A program made the position numbers and the translations under genes. Below are positions 27,551-36,195 of a DNA stretch of 64,000 bases, piece after piece (the first letter of the stretch is position 1; each line of letters starts with the position of its first letter). The DNA comes from Singulisphaera acidiphila DSM 18658 (lineage in GTDB: Bacteria; Planctomycetota; Planctomycetia; Isosphaerales; Isosphaeraceae). The stretch lies in contig NC_019892.1 in the NCBI RefSeq assembly GCF_000242455.2, positions 3,162,001 to 3,226,000 of the forward strand, read 5' to 3'. Under the pieces are notes generated by a model that did no database searches, was not told where the DNA came from, and worked only from the letters and a program-made list of their open reading frames with translations.

Positions 27551-27676
27551 GATATCAACCTTTTTCTTGTCAGGCCTCACCAGGGTCAATTCCCGCCGAC
27601 ATCGCCGGGACTTCGATCCTCATGCGCTACTGATAGCCTTATATGGCGATCTTGCTTCAAAATCAATTGCAGTCCC

Positions 27677-27702
27677 CTCACGTTGCGAAGAGGCAACGTG
27701 AG
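27677..27702. promoter_or_regulatory. Perfect 10-bp inverted repeat, candidate operator
   Basis: CTCACGTTGC, a 6-base spacer GAAGAG, then GCAACGTGAG. It lies in the 343-base gap upstream of the XRE/S24-like regulator and downstream of the FHA gene. Size and symmetry suit a dimeric helix-turn-helix repressor, but no second copy was found elsewhere in the window. It could equally fold as an RNA hairpin. Confidence 0.5.
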
Positions 27703-27893
27703 CCGTGTCAACCATAAAATCGAGATCGGGAAAAGTGTGCAGGCTCAAGAGCGTACCGGAGCAGGCGAAGGGGTCGCTTTGAGAGGCAGCCAAGGCGCTC
27801 TTTCGACCCGTTTGTTCCGGCACGCGAGGCGGGGAGAGTCGTGACGAGCCCGAGGTTCGGGGGATTCGTCACGACGTCACGGGAACCTTGGAC

Positions 27894-28499
27894 TCAATCC
27901 TCGTCAAACTTGATATCGAGGAGGAAATCCGCAATCGCATCGTCGCCAAAAAGCTTATCTGGTTCAGCGGGAGAGACGGGTTGCGGCGTCTCCTCAGACT
28001 TCGACTTGGGCTCGGTTTTCGGTTCGGGCTCGGGAGTTACCGGTGCGCTGTCGACCTCCGCCACGGTGGGGATCGTCTCGGGGGAGGGGACATCGACGTC
28101 GAACTCGATTTCAAATTCGTCGTCCTCAGCGGCCGGGATCGCCTCGACCACGGCGGTATCACCCGGCTTGACAGCAGCCGCGGCCGGGGTCTTGGGGGGG
28201 GCCTGACCGACCTTGGCCACCTTGAAGAGAAGCTGACCGATGGTCAATTCATCGCCTGGCTCCAAAACGCGCTGTTCTTGGATCCGCTTACCGTTGACGA
28301 ACGTTCCATTGGAGCTGCCAAGGTCTTTGACAAGCAAGAGCCCCTTCTTCTCAAACAGTTCGCAGTGCTTTCGACTCACTTGCGAGGACTTGATACGGAG
28401 TTGGCAATCGTCTTGTCGACCGACGGTGGTGACGCCGTCGGCGAGTTTCACCGTCGTCGAGGCGCCGCGGCCACGGACGATTAAGAGTTGGAAATCCAT
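27894..28499 (-). CDS. FHA domain protein
   Basis: 201 residues. The first 95 form a forkhead-associated domain: VGRQDDCQLRI, SSQVSRKHCELF and DLGSSNGTFVNGKRI carry the Gly-Arg, Ser-x-x-His and Asn residues that bind phosphothreonine. The rest is a disordered Pro/Glu-rich tail with an acidic segment (EDDEFEIEFDVDVPSPE) and a final short helix (DDAIADFLLDIKFDED) that may be a binding motif. No Ser/Thr kinase gene is in the window. Confidence 0.9.
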   Translation of the reverse strand: MDFQLLIVRGRGASTTVKLADGVTTVGRQDDCQLRIKSSQVSRKHCELFEKKGLLLVKDLGSSNGTFVNGKRIQEQRVLEPGDELTIGQLLFKVAKVGQAPPKTPAAAAVKPGDTAVVEAIPAAEDDEFEIEFDVDVPSPETIPTVAEVDSAPVTPEPEPKTEPKSKSEETPQPVSPAEPDKLFGDDAIADFLLDIKFDED

Positions 28500-28651
28500 G
28501 TTCGAGAATCCTAACGGAATCCGCCTGGAAGGCGTCTAAGAACCGCGTGGCGAATGGTAATTCAAAGCTATCCCTTGGCGAGCTGACACGCAAATGAATT
28601 TCAACCCGAGTCCCCCATCCGCCCCCTCGGGACAAATTCGACAGTGCCCTA

Positions 28652-28679
28652 TTGAAATCCCGCCGTGACCGTCTATACT
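28652..28679 (+). promoter_or_regulatory. Sigma-70 promoter P1 upstream of tRNA-Gly
   Basis: TTGAAA at 28652-28657, 16 bases, TATACT at 28674-28679. The downstream P2 has the same two hexamers at the same spacing 106 bases later. Confidence 0.8.
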
Positions 28680-28724
28680 AGGCCTCGCCGGTCGGGTGAA
28701 GCCGAAACGAACGGTGAAACAGTC

Positions 28725-28749
28725 GAAACGATCTTAAAAAAATCGTTTC
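28725..28749 (+). other. Hairpin 1 of the duplicated leader
   Basis: GAAACGAT (28725-28732) pairs with ATCGTTTC (28742-28749) around an A-rich loop. It lies between P1 and P2, so it could attenuate or end the P1 transcript. Confidence 0.5.
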
Positions 28750-28757
28750 AACTGCCC

Positions 28758-28785
28758 TTGAAAACCTGGCCTGCCAGACTATACT
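28758..28785 (+). promoter_or_regulatory. Sigma-70 promoter P2 upstream of tRNA-Gly
   Basis: TTGAAA at 28758-28763, 16 bases, TATACT at 28780-28785. It lies 86 bases before the tRNA gene and probably drives it, perhaps together with trigger factor. Confidence 0.8.
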
Positions 28786-28830
28786 AGGTCTCGCCGGTCG
28801 GGTGAAGCCGACAGCGGCCAGCTCAAGGGT

Positions 28831-28859
28831 GAAAACGACTTAGCGAGTGAGTCGTTTTC
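28831..28859 (+). other. Hairpin 2 of the duplicated leader
   Basis: GAAAACGACT pairs perfectly with AGTCGTTTTC (10 bp) around a 9-base loop, and the tRNA starts 12 bases later. The position equals that of hairpin 1 relative to its promoter, although the stem sequence differs. It may be a processing site or an anti-readthrough element. Confidence 0.55.
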
Positions 28860-28871
28860 TCAAAGAATGAA

Positions 28872-28943
28872 GCGGGAGTAGCTCAGGGGTAGAGCGCCAC
28901 GTTGCCAACGTGGTTGTCGTGGGTTCAAATCCCATCTCCCGCT
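28872..28943 (+). tRNA. tRNA-Gly(GCC)
   Basis: Acceptor GCGGGAG/CTCCCGC, D-arm GCTC...GAGC, anticodon arm CCACG-TTGCCAA-CGTGG with GCC, T-arm GTGGG-TTCAAAT-CCCAT, discriminator T. CCA is not encoded. It is followed 109 bases later by trigger factor. Confidence 0.97.
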
Positions 28944-29052
28944 CTTTCACGATTGCTATCGAGAGGCTGGCGGCTTACGCTCGGAACGCGTCGGGTGCGT
29001 GATGGCGGATCAAGTCATCCCAGCCTGGCGAATTCCGAGGAAGGCCTGTTTG

Positions 29053-30573
29053 ATGAGCACTGGCGAGCACGAGCACGACCACGGATCGCCCGTAACGACC
29101 GCCGACACGGCCCAGAACGCTGTCGACGACGCGGTCAAGCGGAAGCTCGATCTCGACGTCCAGATTGCTGATGTCGGTCCTTGCAAGAAACACTTGAAGG
29201 TCGTCGTCGCACGTCCCGAGATCGACCGTCAATTCAATGAGTCGATTGGGACCATGGCCCGAGAAGCGGCCGTCCCTGGCTTCCGTCCCGGACGGGCCCC
29301 GAAGCAGCTTGTTCAGAAGCGGTTTCGGAAGCAGGTCGCCGAACAGGTCAAAAGCACTCTTCTGATGGCCTGTCTCGAACAGATCGACGAAGACTACAAG
29401 CTTAATCCGATCACGCAACCTCAGCTCGACGTCGAAGCCATTGAGCTCCCCGACGACGGGCCGATGATGTTTGAGATGGATCTTGAAGTTCGTCCTGATT
29501 TCACCCTGCCCGCCTACAAGGCGCTGACGGTCAAGCGGCCGGTCAAGACGATCGAGGACGCTGACGTCGATGCCCAGCTCAAGCTGTTCCTCGAACGCCA
29601 CGCCCAGATGGTGCCGAAGCTTGAGGGGGGAGCCGCGATCGGTGACTACATCACCGCCGATCTCCGCTTTCATCGCGATGGGACGACCCTGAACGAGGTC
29701 AAGGAAATTCAGTTCCGCCTCCAGCCTGAGCTCCGCTTTCAGGATGGGTCGGTTCCGAAGGTTGGCGAAAGCCTGCTCGGCGTCAAGCCGGGTGAGTCGC
29801 GTGACGCCGAGGCCAAGATTGGCTCTGGGTCAGTTGACCCCGCCCTTCGCGGCCAGACCATCCAAGTGACCTTCCAGGTTCACGACCTCAAACAACTCCG
29901 ACTTCCTGAAGTCGATAGCGCCTTCCTGTCGGGACTCGGTTTCGACACGGAAGTCGAATTGCGTGATGCGTTGCGAGAGATTCTCGAGCGTCGCCTCACG
30001 TTGCAGCAGCGTCAGGCCGTCCGACGTGAGATTCTCGAGCAGTTGATCAAGGAAACGCCCTTCGATCTTCCTGCCGATCTTGTCGGCCGCCAAGAGAAAG
30101 CCACGCTTCGCCGCCTGATCCTCGACATGAGGCAGGAAGGGCTGAACGAGACTGAGATCCGCGCCCGAGAGGCCGAGATCCGGGCCAACGCCCACGAATC
30201 CACACTTCGCGGACTGCAAGAGTTCTTCATCCTCGCCAAGATTGCCGAAGTCGAAGACATCAAGGTCGAGGACGAGGACTTCGAGCTCGAAATCGAGGCA
30301 ATTGCCGCACGGACCGACGAGAGTCCTCGCCGGGTTCGAGCGAAAATCGAGAAGGATGGGCTCGGCGACGCCCTTGCTTCGCAGATCCTCGAGCGGAAAG
30401 CGCTTGACCGGATCCTCGAGTACGTCTCTTACGAAGAAGTTCCTCACGTCGAGCAACAGGCTGTGGAGACGCTGGACCAAAGCGCCTCTTCACTCGTCGC
30501 TTCTGAAGAGGGCGAGGCAGAGACCTCGGCGGCCGATGACGGGAGCACCACCGGCTCGAAGGACAAGAGCTAG
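29053..30573 (+). CDS. tig: Trigger factor, ribosome-associated chaperone
   Basis: The ATG at 29053 follows GAGGAAGG; 506 residues. After a His/Asp-rich N-terminal tail (MSTGEHEHDHGS) the ribosome-binding domain carries the signature GFRPGRAPKQLV. A degenerate FKBP-like PPIase region (AIGDYITADLRFHRDGTTLN; LLGVKPGESRDAEAKIG) and a long helical C-terminal domain with an acidic/Ser tail follow. It helps nascent chains fold as they leave the ribosome. As in many bacteria, clpP genes follow directly. Confidence 0.95.
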   Translation: MSTGEHEHDHGSPVTTADTAQNAVDDAVKRKLDLDVQIADVGPCKKHLKVVVARPEIDRQFNESIGTMAREAAVPGFRPGRAPKQLVQKRFRKQVAEQVKSTLLMACLEQIDEDYKLNPITQPQLDVEAIELPDDGPMMFEMDLEVRPDFTLPAYKALTVKRPVKTIEDADVDAQLKLFLERHAQMVPKLEGGAAIGDYITADLRFHRDGTTLNEVKEIQFRLQPELRFQDGSVPKVGESLLGVKPGESRDAEAKIGSGSVDPALRGQTIQVTFQVHDLKQLRLPEVDSAFLSGLGFDTEVELRDALREILERRLTLQQRQAVRREILEQLIKETPFDLPADLVGRQEKATLRRLILDMRQEGLNETEIRAREAEIRANAHESTLRGLQEFFILAKIAEVEDIKVEDEDFELEIEAIAARTDESPRRVRAKIEKDGLGDALASQILERKALDRILEYVSYEEVPHVEQQAVETLDQSASSLVASEEGEAETSAADDGSTTGSKDKS

Positions 30574-30694
30574 CGGTTCGGTTCGGATTGACCCGGCCGT
30601 CCTGCTCCACTCTTGACTCGACTCGAATGATTGTCAGGCTCGCCCGACATCGTTCGCGTCGGTTCGAGCCCTTGATCCTGAAGGACTGCTTCCC

Positions 30695-31339
30695 ATGTAT
30701 GCCGAACACACGCTCGCGCAGCCGATGATTCAACGCTACCGCGACTATGCGCGACAGCGGCAGATGACCCTGGGCGACCTGTTGCTCGAGAACCGGATCA
30801 TCTTTCTCGAGGGCGTCATCAATGACGCCGTCGCGAACTCTGCGGTGATGAAGTTCTTGTTCCTTCAGTTCGAGAACCGAACCCAAGGGATCAGCTTCTA
30901 TATCAATAGCCCCGGTGGCAGCGTCAGCAGCACGCTCGCCATCTACGACACGATGCAGTTTATTGACTGCCCGGTCGCGACCTATTGCATCGGCATGGCA
31001 GCTTCGGGAGCTGCCGTTCTCCTGGCTGGGGGAGCCAAAGGCAGACGCTATGCCTTGCCTCACTCCAAGGTCATGATCCACCAGCCTTACGGCCAGGTGG
31101 GAGGCCAGATCTCGGACATCGAGATCCAGGCCCAGGAGATCGTGAACAGCAAGAAGGATATCAACGAGATCCTTGCCAAGCACACGGGTCAAACCTACGA
31201 AACGGTTGCGAAGGACACCGAGCGCGACCGCTATCTGACCGCGTTGCAGGCCAAGGAATACGGGATGGTGGACGAAGTTGTGGGCCACATTCCCAGTGGC
31301 GAGCTGAAGGCCCAAACGCCCCCGGCCGCGAACTCGTGA
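30695..31339 (+). CDS. clpP: ClpP-type protease subunit, first of the pair
   Basis: A 214-residue ClpP-family protein. It keeps [16 protein letters not shown], the catalytic Ser in [14 protein letters not shown], the His in [15 protein letters not shown], and the Asp region [10 protein letters not shown]. The Ser-loop reads ASGA rather than the usual ASMG, a difference from the second copy. It probably forms mixed or alternative tetradecamers with ClpP2 and the Clp ATPases (none in the window). The gene lies 121 bases after tig and 25 before the second clpP. Confidence 0.92.
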   Translation: MYAEHTLAQPMIQRYRDYARQRQMTLGDLLLENRIIFLEGVINDAVANSAVMKFLFLQFENRTQGISFYINSPGGSVSSTLAIYDTMQFIDCPVATYCIGMAASGAAVLLAGGAKGRRYALPHSKVMIHQPYGQVGGQISDIEIQAQEIVNSKKDINEILAKHTGQTYETVAKDTERDRYLTALQAKEYGMVDEVVGHIPSGELKAQTPPAANS

Positions 31340-31364
31340 TTACCCCCTGGAAAGAGACAATCAC

Positions 31365-31979
31365 ATGCCACTGATTCCGATCGTGATCGAGCGGAGCGGT
31401 CGCGAAGAACGGGCGATGGATATTTACTCCCGCCTGCTCCAAGACCGTATCATCATCCTCGGTTCGGCGATTGACGACAATGTGTCGAACCTGATCGTCG
31501 CCCAGATGTTGGTATTGGCTCACCAGGATGCCAAGGCCGATATCCATCTCTACATCAATAGCCCGGGCGGGAGCGTCACCGCCGGCATGGCGATCTACGA
31601 CACCATGCAGTGGGTGTCCTGCGATGTGGCCACCTACTGCATCGGTCAGTGCGCCAGTATGGGCTCGCTTCTGCTGGCGGCAGGGGCCAAGGGCAAGCGG
31701 AACGCCTTGCCCCACGGACGGATCATGATCCACCAGCCTTTGGCTGGCATGGAAGGGACCGCCACCGACATCCTGATTCACGCCGAAGAATTCCTCAGGA
31801 TGAAGAAGCAGCTCAACCAGATCTACCAGAAGCATACCGGGCAGACCCTGGAAAAGCTTCAGGAAGACACGGACCGGGACCGGTTCATGTCGCCCGAAGA
31901 GTCCCGTGATTACGGGCTCATCGACAATGTGGTTGATCGCGAACCCTCCATCCCGCTGAATCCCAACCCGATCCCCTGA
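31365..31979 (+). CDS. clpP: ClpP protease subunit, second of the pair
   Basis: A canonical 204-residue ClpP. The N-terminus ([20 protein letters not shown]) is the propeptide/axial-loop region. The catalytic residues are in [17 protein letters not shown] (Ser), [15 protein letters not shown] (His) and [10 protein letters not shown] (Asp). It ends a transcription unit: a strong terminator starts 28 bases after the stop. Confidence 0.95.
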   Translation: MPLIPIVIERSGREERAMDIYSRLLQDRIIILGSAIDDNVSNLIVAQMLVLAHQDAKADIHLYINSPGGSVTAGMAIYDTMQWVSCDVATYCIGQCASMGSLLLAAGAKGKRNALPHGRIMIHQPLAGMEGTATDILIHAEEFLRMKKQLNQIYQKHTGQTLEKLQEDTDRDRFMSPEESRDYGLIDNVVDREPSIPLNPNPIP

Positions 31980-32006
31980 ATCAGGTTGGATCGGCGGAAT
32001 TGTTTC

Positions 32007-32043
32007 AAGGGACGTCTCTTACAAAGAGGCGTCCCTTTTTTTT
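32007..32043 (+). terminator. Rho-independent terminator after tig-clpP-clpP
   Basis: AAGGGACGTCTCTT pairs with AAGAGGCGTCCCTT around ACA, with one mismatch, and runs into a stretch of nine T. Confidence 0.93.
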
Positions 32044-32084
32044 GCCTCGTCGCAGTGACGAAACAAGAGCGCTCCCACACGGAT

Positions 32085-32747
32085 TCATCCGCCCGGGAGC
32101 CGTTCGATGAAACCCCGGAGTGCGGCCAGCGCTTGCGGTTGAGCAAGAAGCCAACCGGCCGTCCCCAGAAGTAAGATCAGTGCTGATCCCGCCAGAAAGA
32201 GTTCGCCGACCTTCGACGGGAGTGATGACCTCGTCCGGAGGCGATCGACAAGCCCCCCCTCAAGCGCATGGATGAGCCGCTCGGGCTCATGACCGTACGC
32301 TTCGATCGTCGCGGTCATCCAATGCGACGACACTTCGATGCGGATCCCCTTTCTCCGGACGGGATCCTCAAATCCGTGAATCGTCCGAACGAAGTGACCC
32401 GCATCAGGGGTGAGGAGTTCTTCGAGGACGCGATCCAAGGTTGCGGCATCGACGTGATAAACCACCAAACGTCGCCATGCGCGCCGGGAAATGAGGAGGG
32501 CCGCCAGCGTCATGCCCGAAGCGAGCGCCAACCAGTCGAGTGCGTTCGGCTTGTCGAAGAGAATCCGGGCGAGGGTCTGGCCGATCGGACCAAACAGAAC
32601 TAACCCGCCAATCCCGAAGGTGAGGAATGCGAAATCCGCAGGGCCCGACACAACCCGCGGATACCGACCTCCATGCCACCTGGCCAAGATGACCAGATAG
32701 AGTACCAGGAGACCCACGGAGAAGGCGTAATGCCAGTGGGAAATCAT
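32085..32747 (-). CDS. Membrane protein, unknown function
   Basis: 220 residues with three N-terminal helices (HYAFSVGLLVLYLVILARW, FAFLTFGIGGLVLFGPIG, ALASGMTLAALLIS), a soluble middle of about 100 residues (VYHVDAATLDRVLEELLTPD; TATIEAYGHEPERLIHALEG), and a C-terminal helix (LFLAGSALILLLGTAGWLLA). No known motif is recognised. It is convergent with the clpP operon and lies downstream of the NUDIX gene on the same strand. Confidence 0.72.
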   Translation of the reverse strand: MISHWHYAFSVGLLVLYLVILARWHGGRYPRVVSGPADFAFLTFGIGGLVLFGPIGQTLARILFDKPNALDWLALASGMTLAALLISRRAWRRLVVYHVDAATLDRVLEELLTPDAGHFVRTIHGFEDPVRRKGIRIEVSSHWMTATIEAYGHEPERLIHALEGGLVDRLRTRSSLPSKVGELFLAGSALILLLGTAGWLLAQPQALAALRGFIERLPGG

Positions 32748-32793
32748 GGCACTCCTCGTCGACCACGGTCCTTTTTTTCCCGATCAAGGCCAC

Positions 32794-33222
32794 TCAGGTC
32801 GGATCCGTCGTCCGCCCGGCCTCGTTCGACAATTCTTCGAGGATCGGCTCGTTGGCACCCGGGAACGTCAGCGTAAGAAGTTCTTGCACCTCAACCCAGC
32901 GAAATCCGGTCTCGGGCCGCGGTTCGGCGGCGGGATCGGCCGTCGTGCAATCGAAGTAGAAAAGTTCGACCCAGGCATGAGGGTAACGGTGGACCAACCG
33001 CCGTCGGAGCCGACCCGCGATCGTCGCGAGGCCGGTCTCTTCGTGGCACTCGCGAACCGTTGCCTGCTCCGGCGTCTCGCCGGGTTCGCACTTGCCTCCT
33101 GGAAATTCCCAGACGCCCGCCATGGCCGAGCCCGGCGGGCGTTGCCGGATCAAATACCGGCCGTCGCGGGCCATCAGCCCGATTCCCACGACGATCGGTT
33201 TCTCAGGTTCTTCGCGAATCAT
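32794..33222 (-). CDS. NUDIX hydrolase (MutT-like)
   Basis: The ATG at 33222 gives 142 residues; the frame is open much further upstream but overlaps fabI, so that part is not coding. The NUDIX box is intact (GGKCEPGETPEQATVRECHE then ETGL), preceded by MAGVWEFPGGK. Together with RQRPPG and ELFYFDC this resembles MutT-type 8-oxo-dGTP diphosphatases, which clean oxidised nucleotides. No strong ribosome binding site is seen. It starts 14 bases after the fabI stop and may be translated from the fabI message. Confidence 0.88.
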   Translation of the reverse strand: MIREEPEKPIVVGIGLMARDGRYLIRQRPPGSAMAGVWEFPGGKCEPGETPEQATVRECHEETGLATIAGRLRRRLVHRYPHAWVELFYFDCTTADPAAEPRPETGFRWVEVQELLTLTFPGANEPILEELSNEAGRTTDPT

Positions 33223-33235
33223 GAGGTTTGTGCAC

Positions 33236-34048
33236 TCAGATCGAAGCGCCCGCTTTGGCCGCCTCAATGGCACGCCCCGGAGACCCCATGACGTTGTAGC
33301 CGCAATCGACGTGGAGAATCTCGCCAGTGATCCCGCTCGACAGGTCGGAAAGCAGGAACATGCCCGAATTCCCCACCTCTTCGCGGGTAATGTTGCGCCC
33401 GAGCGGTGAGACCGCTTCATAAAGGCCGGCGAGCTTGTCAGCATCACCCACCGCCGACGCGGCAAGCGTCTTGACCGGCCCAGCGGAAAGACCGTTCACG
33501 CGGATATTCTTCGGCCCCAGGTCGTAAGCGAGGTAGCGCACCGACGCATCCAGCGCCGCCTTACAGACCCCCATGAGGTTATAACCGGAGACGACCCGTT
33601 CCCCCCCGTAATAAGTCATGGTCGCGATCGAGCCGCCGTTGGGCATCGACTCGGCCGCATGCCGAGCCACGATGGCCAGCGAGTACACGCTGATCTCCAT
33701 GGCCGTCTTGAACCCTTCGCGACTCGCGTTCACATAGTTGCACTTGATATCATCAATCGGCGCGAAGGCGATCGAATGGAGCACGAAATCGAGCGCTCCA
33801 TAGGTCTGGCGCGCTTCTTCGAAGACGCGAGCGACGTCCTCATCCTTCTGAACGTCGCACGGGGTGATGAGCTTCGCGCCAATCGGATCCGCAAGCTTGC
33901 GAACGCGCCGCTCCATCTTGTCGCCGGGCAAGTGGGTGAAGCCGATCTCCGCCCCTTCCGCCAGCATTTTCTGACTGATCGCCCAGGCGATGCTGAAGTC
34001 GTTGGCAACTCCCAGCACAAGTCCCTTTTTCCCGGAGAACAAGCCCAT
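33236..34048 (-). CDS. fabI: Enoyl-ACP reductase (NADH), FabI
   Basis: The ATG at 34048 follows AAGGGG and gives 270 residues. It is a short-chain reductase with the FabI features: GLVLGVANDFSIAWAISQKM at the nucleotide site, SIAFAPIDDIKCNYVNASRE, and the catalytic Tyr-x6-Lys in YNLMGVCKAAL. It catalyses the last step of each fatty-acid elongation cycle. It is probably co-transcribed with the NUDIX gene downstream. Confidence 0.95.
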   Translation of the reverse strand: MGLFSGKKGLVLGVANDFSIAWAISQKMLAEGAEIGFTHLPGDKMERRVRKLADPIGAKLITPCDVQKDEDVARVFEEARQTYGALDFVLHSIAFAPIDDIKCNYVNASREGFKTAMEISVYSLAIVARHAAESMPNGGSIATMTYYGGERVVSGYNLMGVCKAALDASVRYLAYDLGPKNIRVNGLSAGPVKTLAASAVGDADKLAGLYEAVSPLGRNITREEVGNSGMFLLSDLSSGITGEILHVDCGYNVMGSPGRAIEAAKAGASI

Positions 34049-34199
34049 CAGCGGGACCCCTTCGCGTGGAATGCGCGTTGATACAAACGTTCTGAACCGA
34101 ACCGGAGCGATCGCACGTCTTGACGATGCCAGGATACACAGAGAATTTCGACCACTCAACCGGACTTTCCCCCAAGAGAACGGGGTTGAGCCCTCACGA

Positions 34200-35396
34200 T
34201 CAAGGTTTGGCCTCGGCGGCCGGAGCCTCATTGACGGGGAAAACCAGACCATTCAGCTCGTCGAGCATCGCCGAGCGAACTTGCCCGAGCGCCTTCTGGG
34301 TGGCTGCCCCGACGTTCAGGCTCCGTTTCTTCACGTCGTCGGGAACCTGGCCAAGCCCGATCGATTCCACCAGGTTGAAGAGTCCTTTGACTTGCGGATC
34401 TTCAGCGAGCGGGGCTCCCGCATTCGCCGCGAGTTGGTCGGGGCGGACCGTGGCGTTGCACGAGCCGGCGGGGAACCAGCGATCGGCCCTACGGACCCAG
34501 AGCGTCGCATTGACCCGAACCGCCGTGAAGTCGGGACTGATCACCAACTCAGTCACTTGGGCGCCAATGCGGCCTCGGCCAGCGATCTTGCCCAACGCCT
34601 CCGCCAGCGGATCGGACGCGCGATCCTCAAGCAGCCGCGTCAAGTCGGAGAGCGCGGAAAGGGCTCCCCCCACCTGAAGAGGCTGCCCCGTCTCGGGCTC
34701 AGGCAAGAGAACCGAACCGGTCCGTACAAATTTCAGGCCCGCATCCATTGCCACCTCCGTGGCCGCTCGACGCGTGGTCCACTGTGCCTCGGTCTCGGCC
34801 GGCACGGGCAAGAGGTGATCCAACGACACGGGAGAACCTCCCTCGGCCGCAAATCCTCGTCCTTCCAAAGACTCCGAGAGGCGATCCAGCGGCATCGTCT
34901 CCACTCGAGGGAAGTCCGAAAGCCAGCCGAGTCTGAGCATCCTGGCCGCCCCCTTGGGACATCGCACAACGGATCGAACCTCACCTCGGCTCAACTTCAC
35001 GGACATGAGCGTCGATTCGGAACTCGCGTTCTGATCCCCGAGACGCGCAATTTCTCGGTCGATCCAGGCCAAGATCGAATCATCGGCATTGGCGAACGGA
35101 GCCCGACTCCGTCGCCAGGATGAAAGCCGATCCAACCGTTGCGAGCGGGCGCGACGGAGTAGAGGGGCCTCGCCGCGTTCCCAACGCGCAGACCAGTCCG
35201 GCAGTTCTGCCTTGGCCCAAGCCCGACGCACCAGAACGACGTGTGTCCCGCGAGGCGCCGGCTCCACGACCTGGCCGAGCAAGACCTTGCCATCTCGTAG
35301 CGTGATTTGATCAACCGCCGTCACAGCCGGAGGGGGGGGATCCTCCCCGATCATCAAGGCCGCAAGAACAAAGAGGGGGGCGAGAACCACGATCAC
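34200..35396 (-). CDS. Exported hypothetical protein
   Basis: 398 residues with a short N-terminal signal (MIVVLAPLFVLAALMIGEDP). It starts with a segment typical of planctomycete proteins of unknown role (QITLRDGKVLLGQVVEPAPR), followed by an Arg-rich basic region and a beta-rich C-terminal part (LVISPDFTAVRVNATLWVRR). No catalytic motif is visible. It is divergent from pxpB. Confidence 0.72.
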   Translation of the reverse strand: MIVVLAPLFVLAALMIGEDPPPPAVTAVDQITLRDGKVLLGQVVEPAPRGTHVVLVRRAWAKAELPDWSARWERGEAPLLRRARSQRLDRLSSWRRSRAPFANADDSILAWIDREIARLGDQNASSESTLMSVKLSRGEVRSVVRCPKGAARMLRLGWLSDFPRVETMPLDRLSESLEGRGFAAEGGSPVSLDHLLPVPAETEAQWTTRRAATEVAMDAGLKFVRTGSVLLPEPETGQPLQVGGALSALSDLTRLLEDRASDPLAEALGKIAGRGRIGAQVTELVISPDFTAVRVNATLWVRRADRWFPAGSCNATVRPDQLAANAGAPLAEDPQVKGLFNLVESIGLGQVPDDVKKRSLNVGAATQKALGQVRSAMLDELNGLVFPVNEAPAAEAKP

Positions 35397-35544
35397 CCTC
35401 CGATCCGAGATTCGGATACACTATTTCGAAATGTGGAGGAAGTAAAAGCCTCACTCCATCCACCCTATCAAAAGGGGTGAGGGTTTGTCGCTCGGGATGC
35501 AAGATCAATTTTAGCCAGGCTGCGTGGTCGGAGCTTTCGTCGCC

Positions 35545-36195
35545 ATGATCTCGTTGGGGCCACTCGGTGATCGAGCGTTCCTGGCCCACTTCGCCACGGA
35601 GGACGAGGCTTCCGCCTGGACGACCGCGGTTCGTGGGAAAGCCTGGAGCGGAGTTCTCGACGTCGTCCTCGCTTACCGAACGGCCGCTGTCTTCGCCGAT
35701 CCTGACCTGGTTGACCTCGTCCAGCTCGAAACTGAGCTTCGCAGCGTCGCTTCGTTGGGCGGGCCGGCACCCGAGGGCAGGCTGATCCGCCTCCCCGTTC
35801 TCTACGATGGCGAGGATCTACCGGAGGTCGCTCTCCAGCTCGGACTGACGGAGTCAGACGTTGTCTCGCTTCACTCCGGGATCGACTATCGTGTCTACGC
35901 GATCGGATTTCTTCCCGGGTTTCCCTATGCGGGCTACTTGCCCGAAGCGCTCAGTGGTCTGCCACGGAGGGATGAGCCCAGACAGAAAGTCCCCGCCGGT
36001 TCCGTCGCGATCGTGGGTAAGCAAACGGCCGTTTACCCCCATCCATCGCCGGGGGGCTGGCACCTGATCGGGCGCACGCCGCTCCGGATCGTGGATGTCG
36101 ACCAGGCGCACTTTCCAATCCGGGCCGGAGACCGAATCCGCTTCGATCCGATAAATTCCCAGGGTTTTGAGGCAAGACGAGGGGAACTCCTGTGA
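35545..36195 (+). CDS. pxpB: 5-oxoprolinase subunit PxpB (KipI-like)
   Basis: The ATG at 35545 gives 216 residues (MISLGPLGDRAFLAHF); a GTG at 35524 is an alternative. Family motifs are visible: DYRVYAIGFLPGFPYAGYLP, KVPAGSVAIVGKQTAVYPHP and SPGGWHLIGRTPLRIVD. With PxpC it forms the part of the ATP-dependent 5-oxoprolinase that phosphorylates 5-oxoproline (pyroglutamate), which PxpA hydrolyses to glutamate. Its stop overlaps the pxpA start (GTGA). Confidence 0.93.
   Translation: MISLGPLGDRAFLAHFATEDEASAWTTAVRGKAWSGVLDVVLAYRTAAVFADPDLVDLVQLETELRSVASLGGPAPEGRLIRLPVLYDGEDLPEVALQLGLTESDVVSLHSGIDYRVYAIGFLPGFPYAGYLPEALSGLPRRDEPRQKVPAGSVAIVGKQTAVYPHPSPGGWHLIGRTPLRIVDVDQAHFPIRAGDRIRFDPINSQGFEARRGELL

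Larger units (their letters stand above)
28673..28811 (+). repeat. Two 33-bp direct repeats spanning the -10 and start region
   Basis: Copies at 28673-28705 and 28779-28811 differ at one base. Each begins with CTATACTAGG and ends GTCGGGTGAAGCCGA, where TCGG/CCGA can pair around GTGAAG. The repeat covers the -10 and the first part of the transcript, so the two transcripts share a 5' end. Confidence 0.85.

Noticed and set aside
28673..28811. The tandem 33-bp repeat as a CRISPR array
   Set aside because: Only two copies, promoter hexamers within the repeat, a tRNA directly downstream, and no cas genes.
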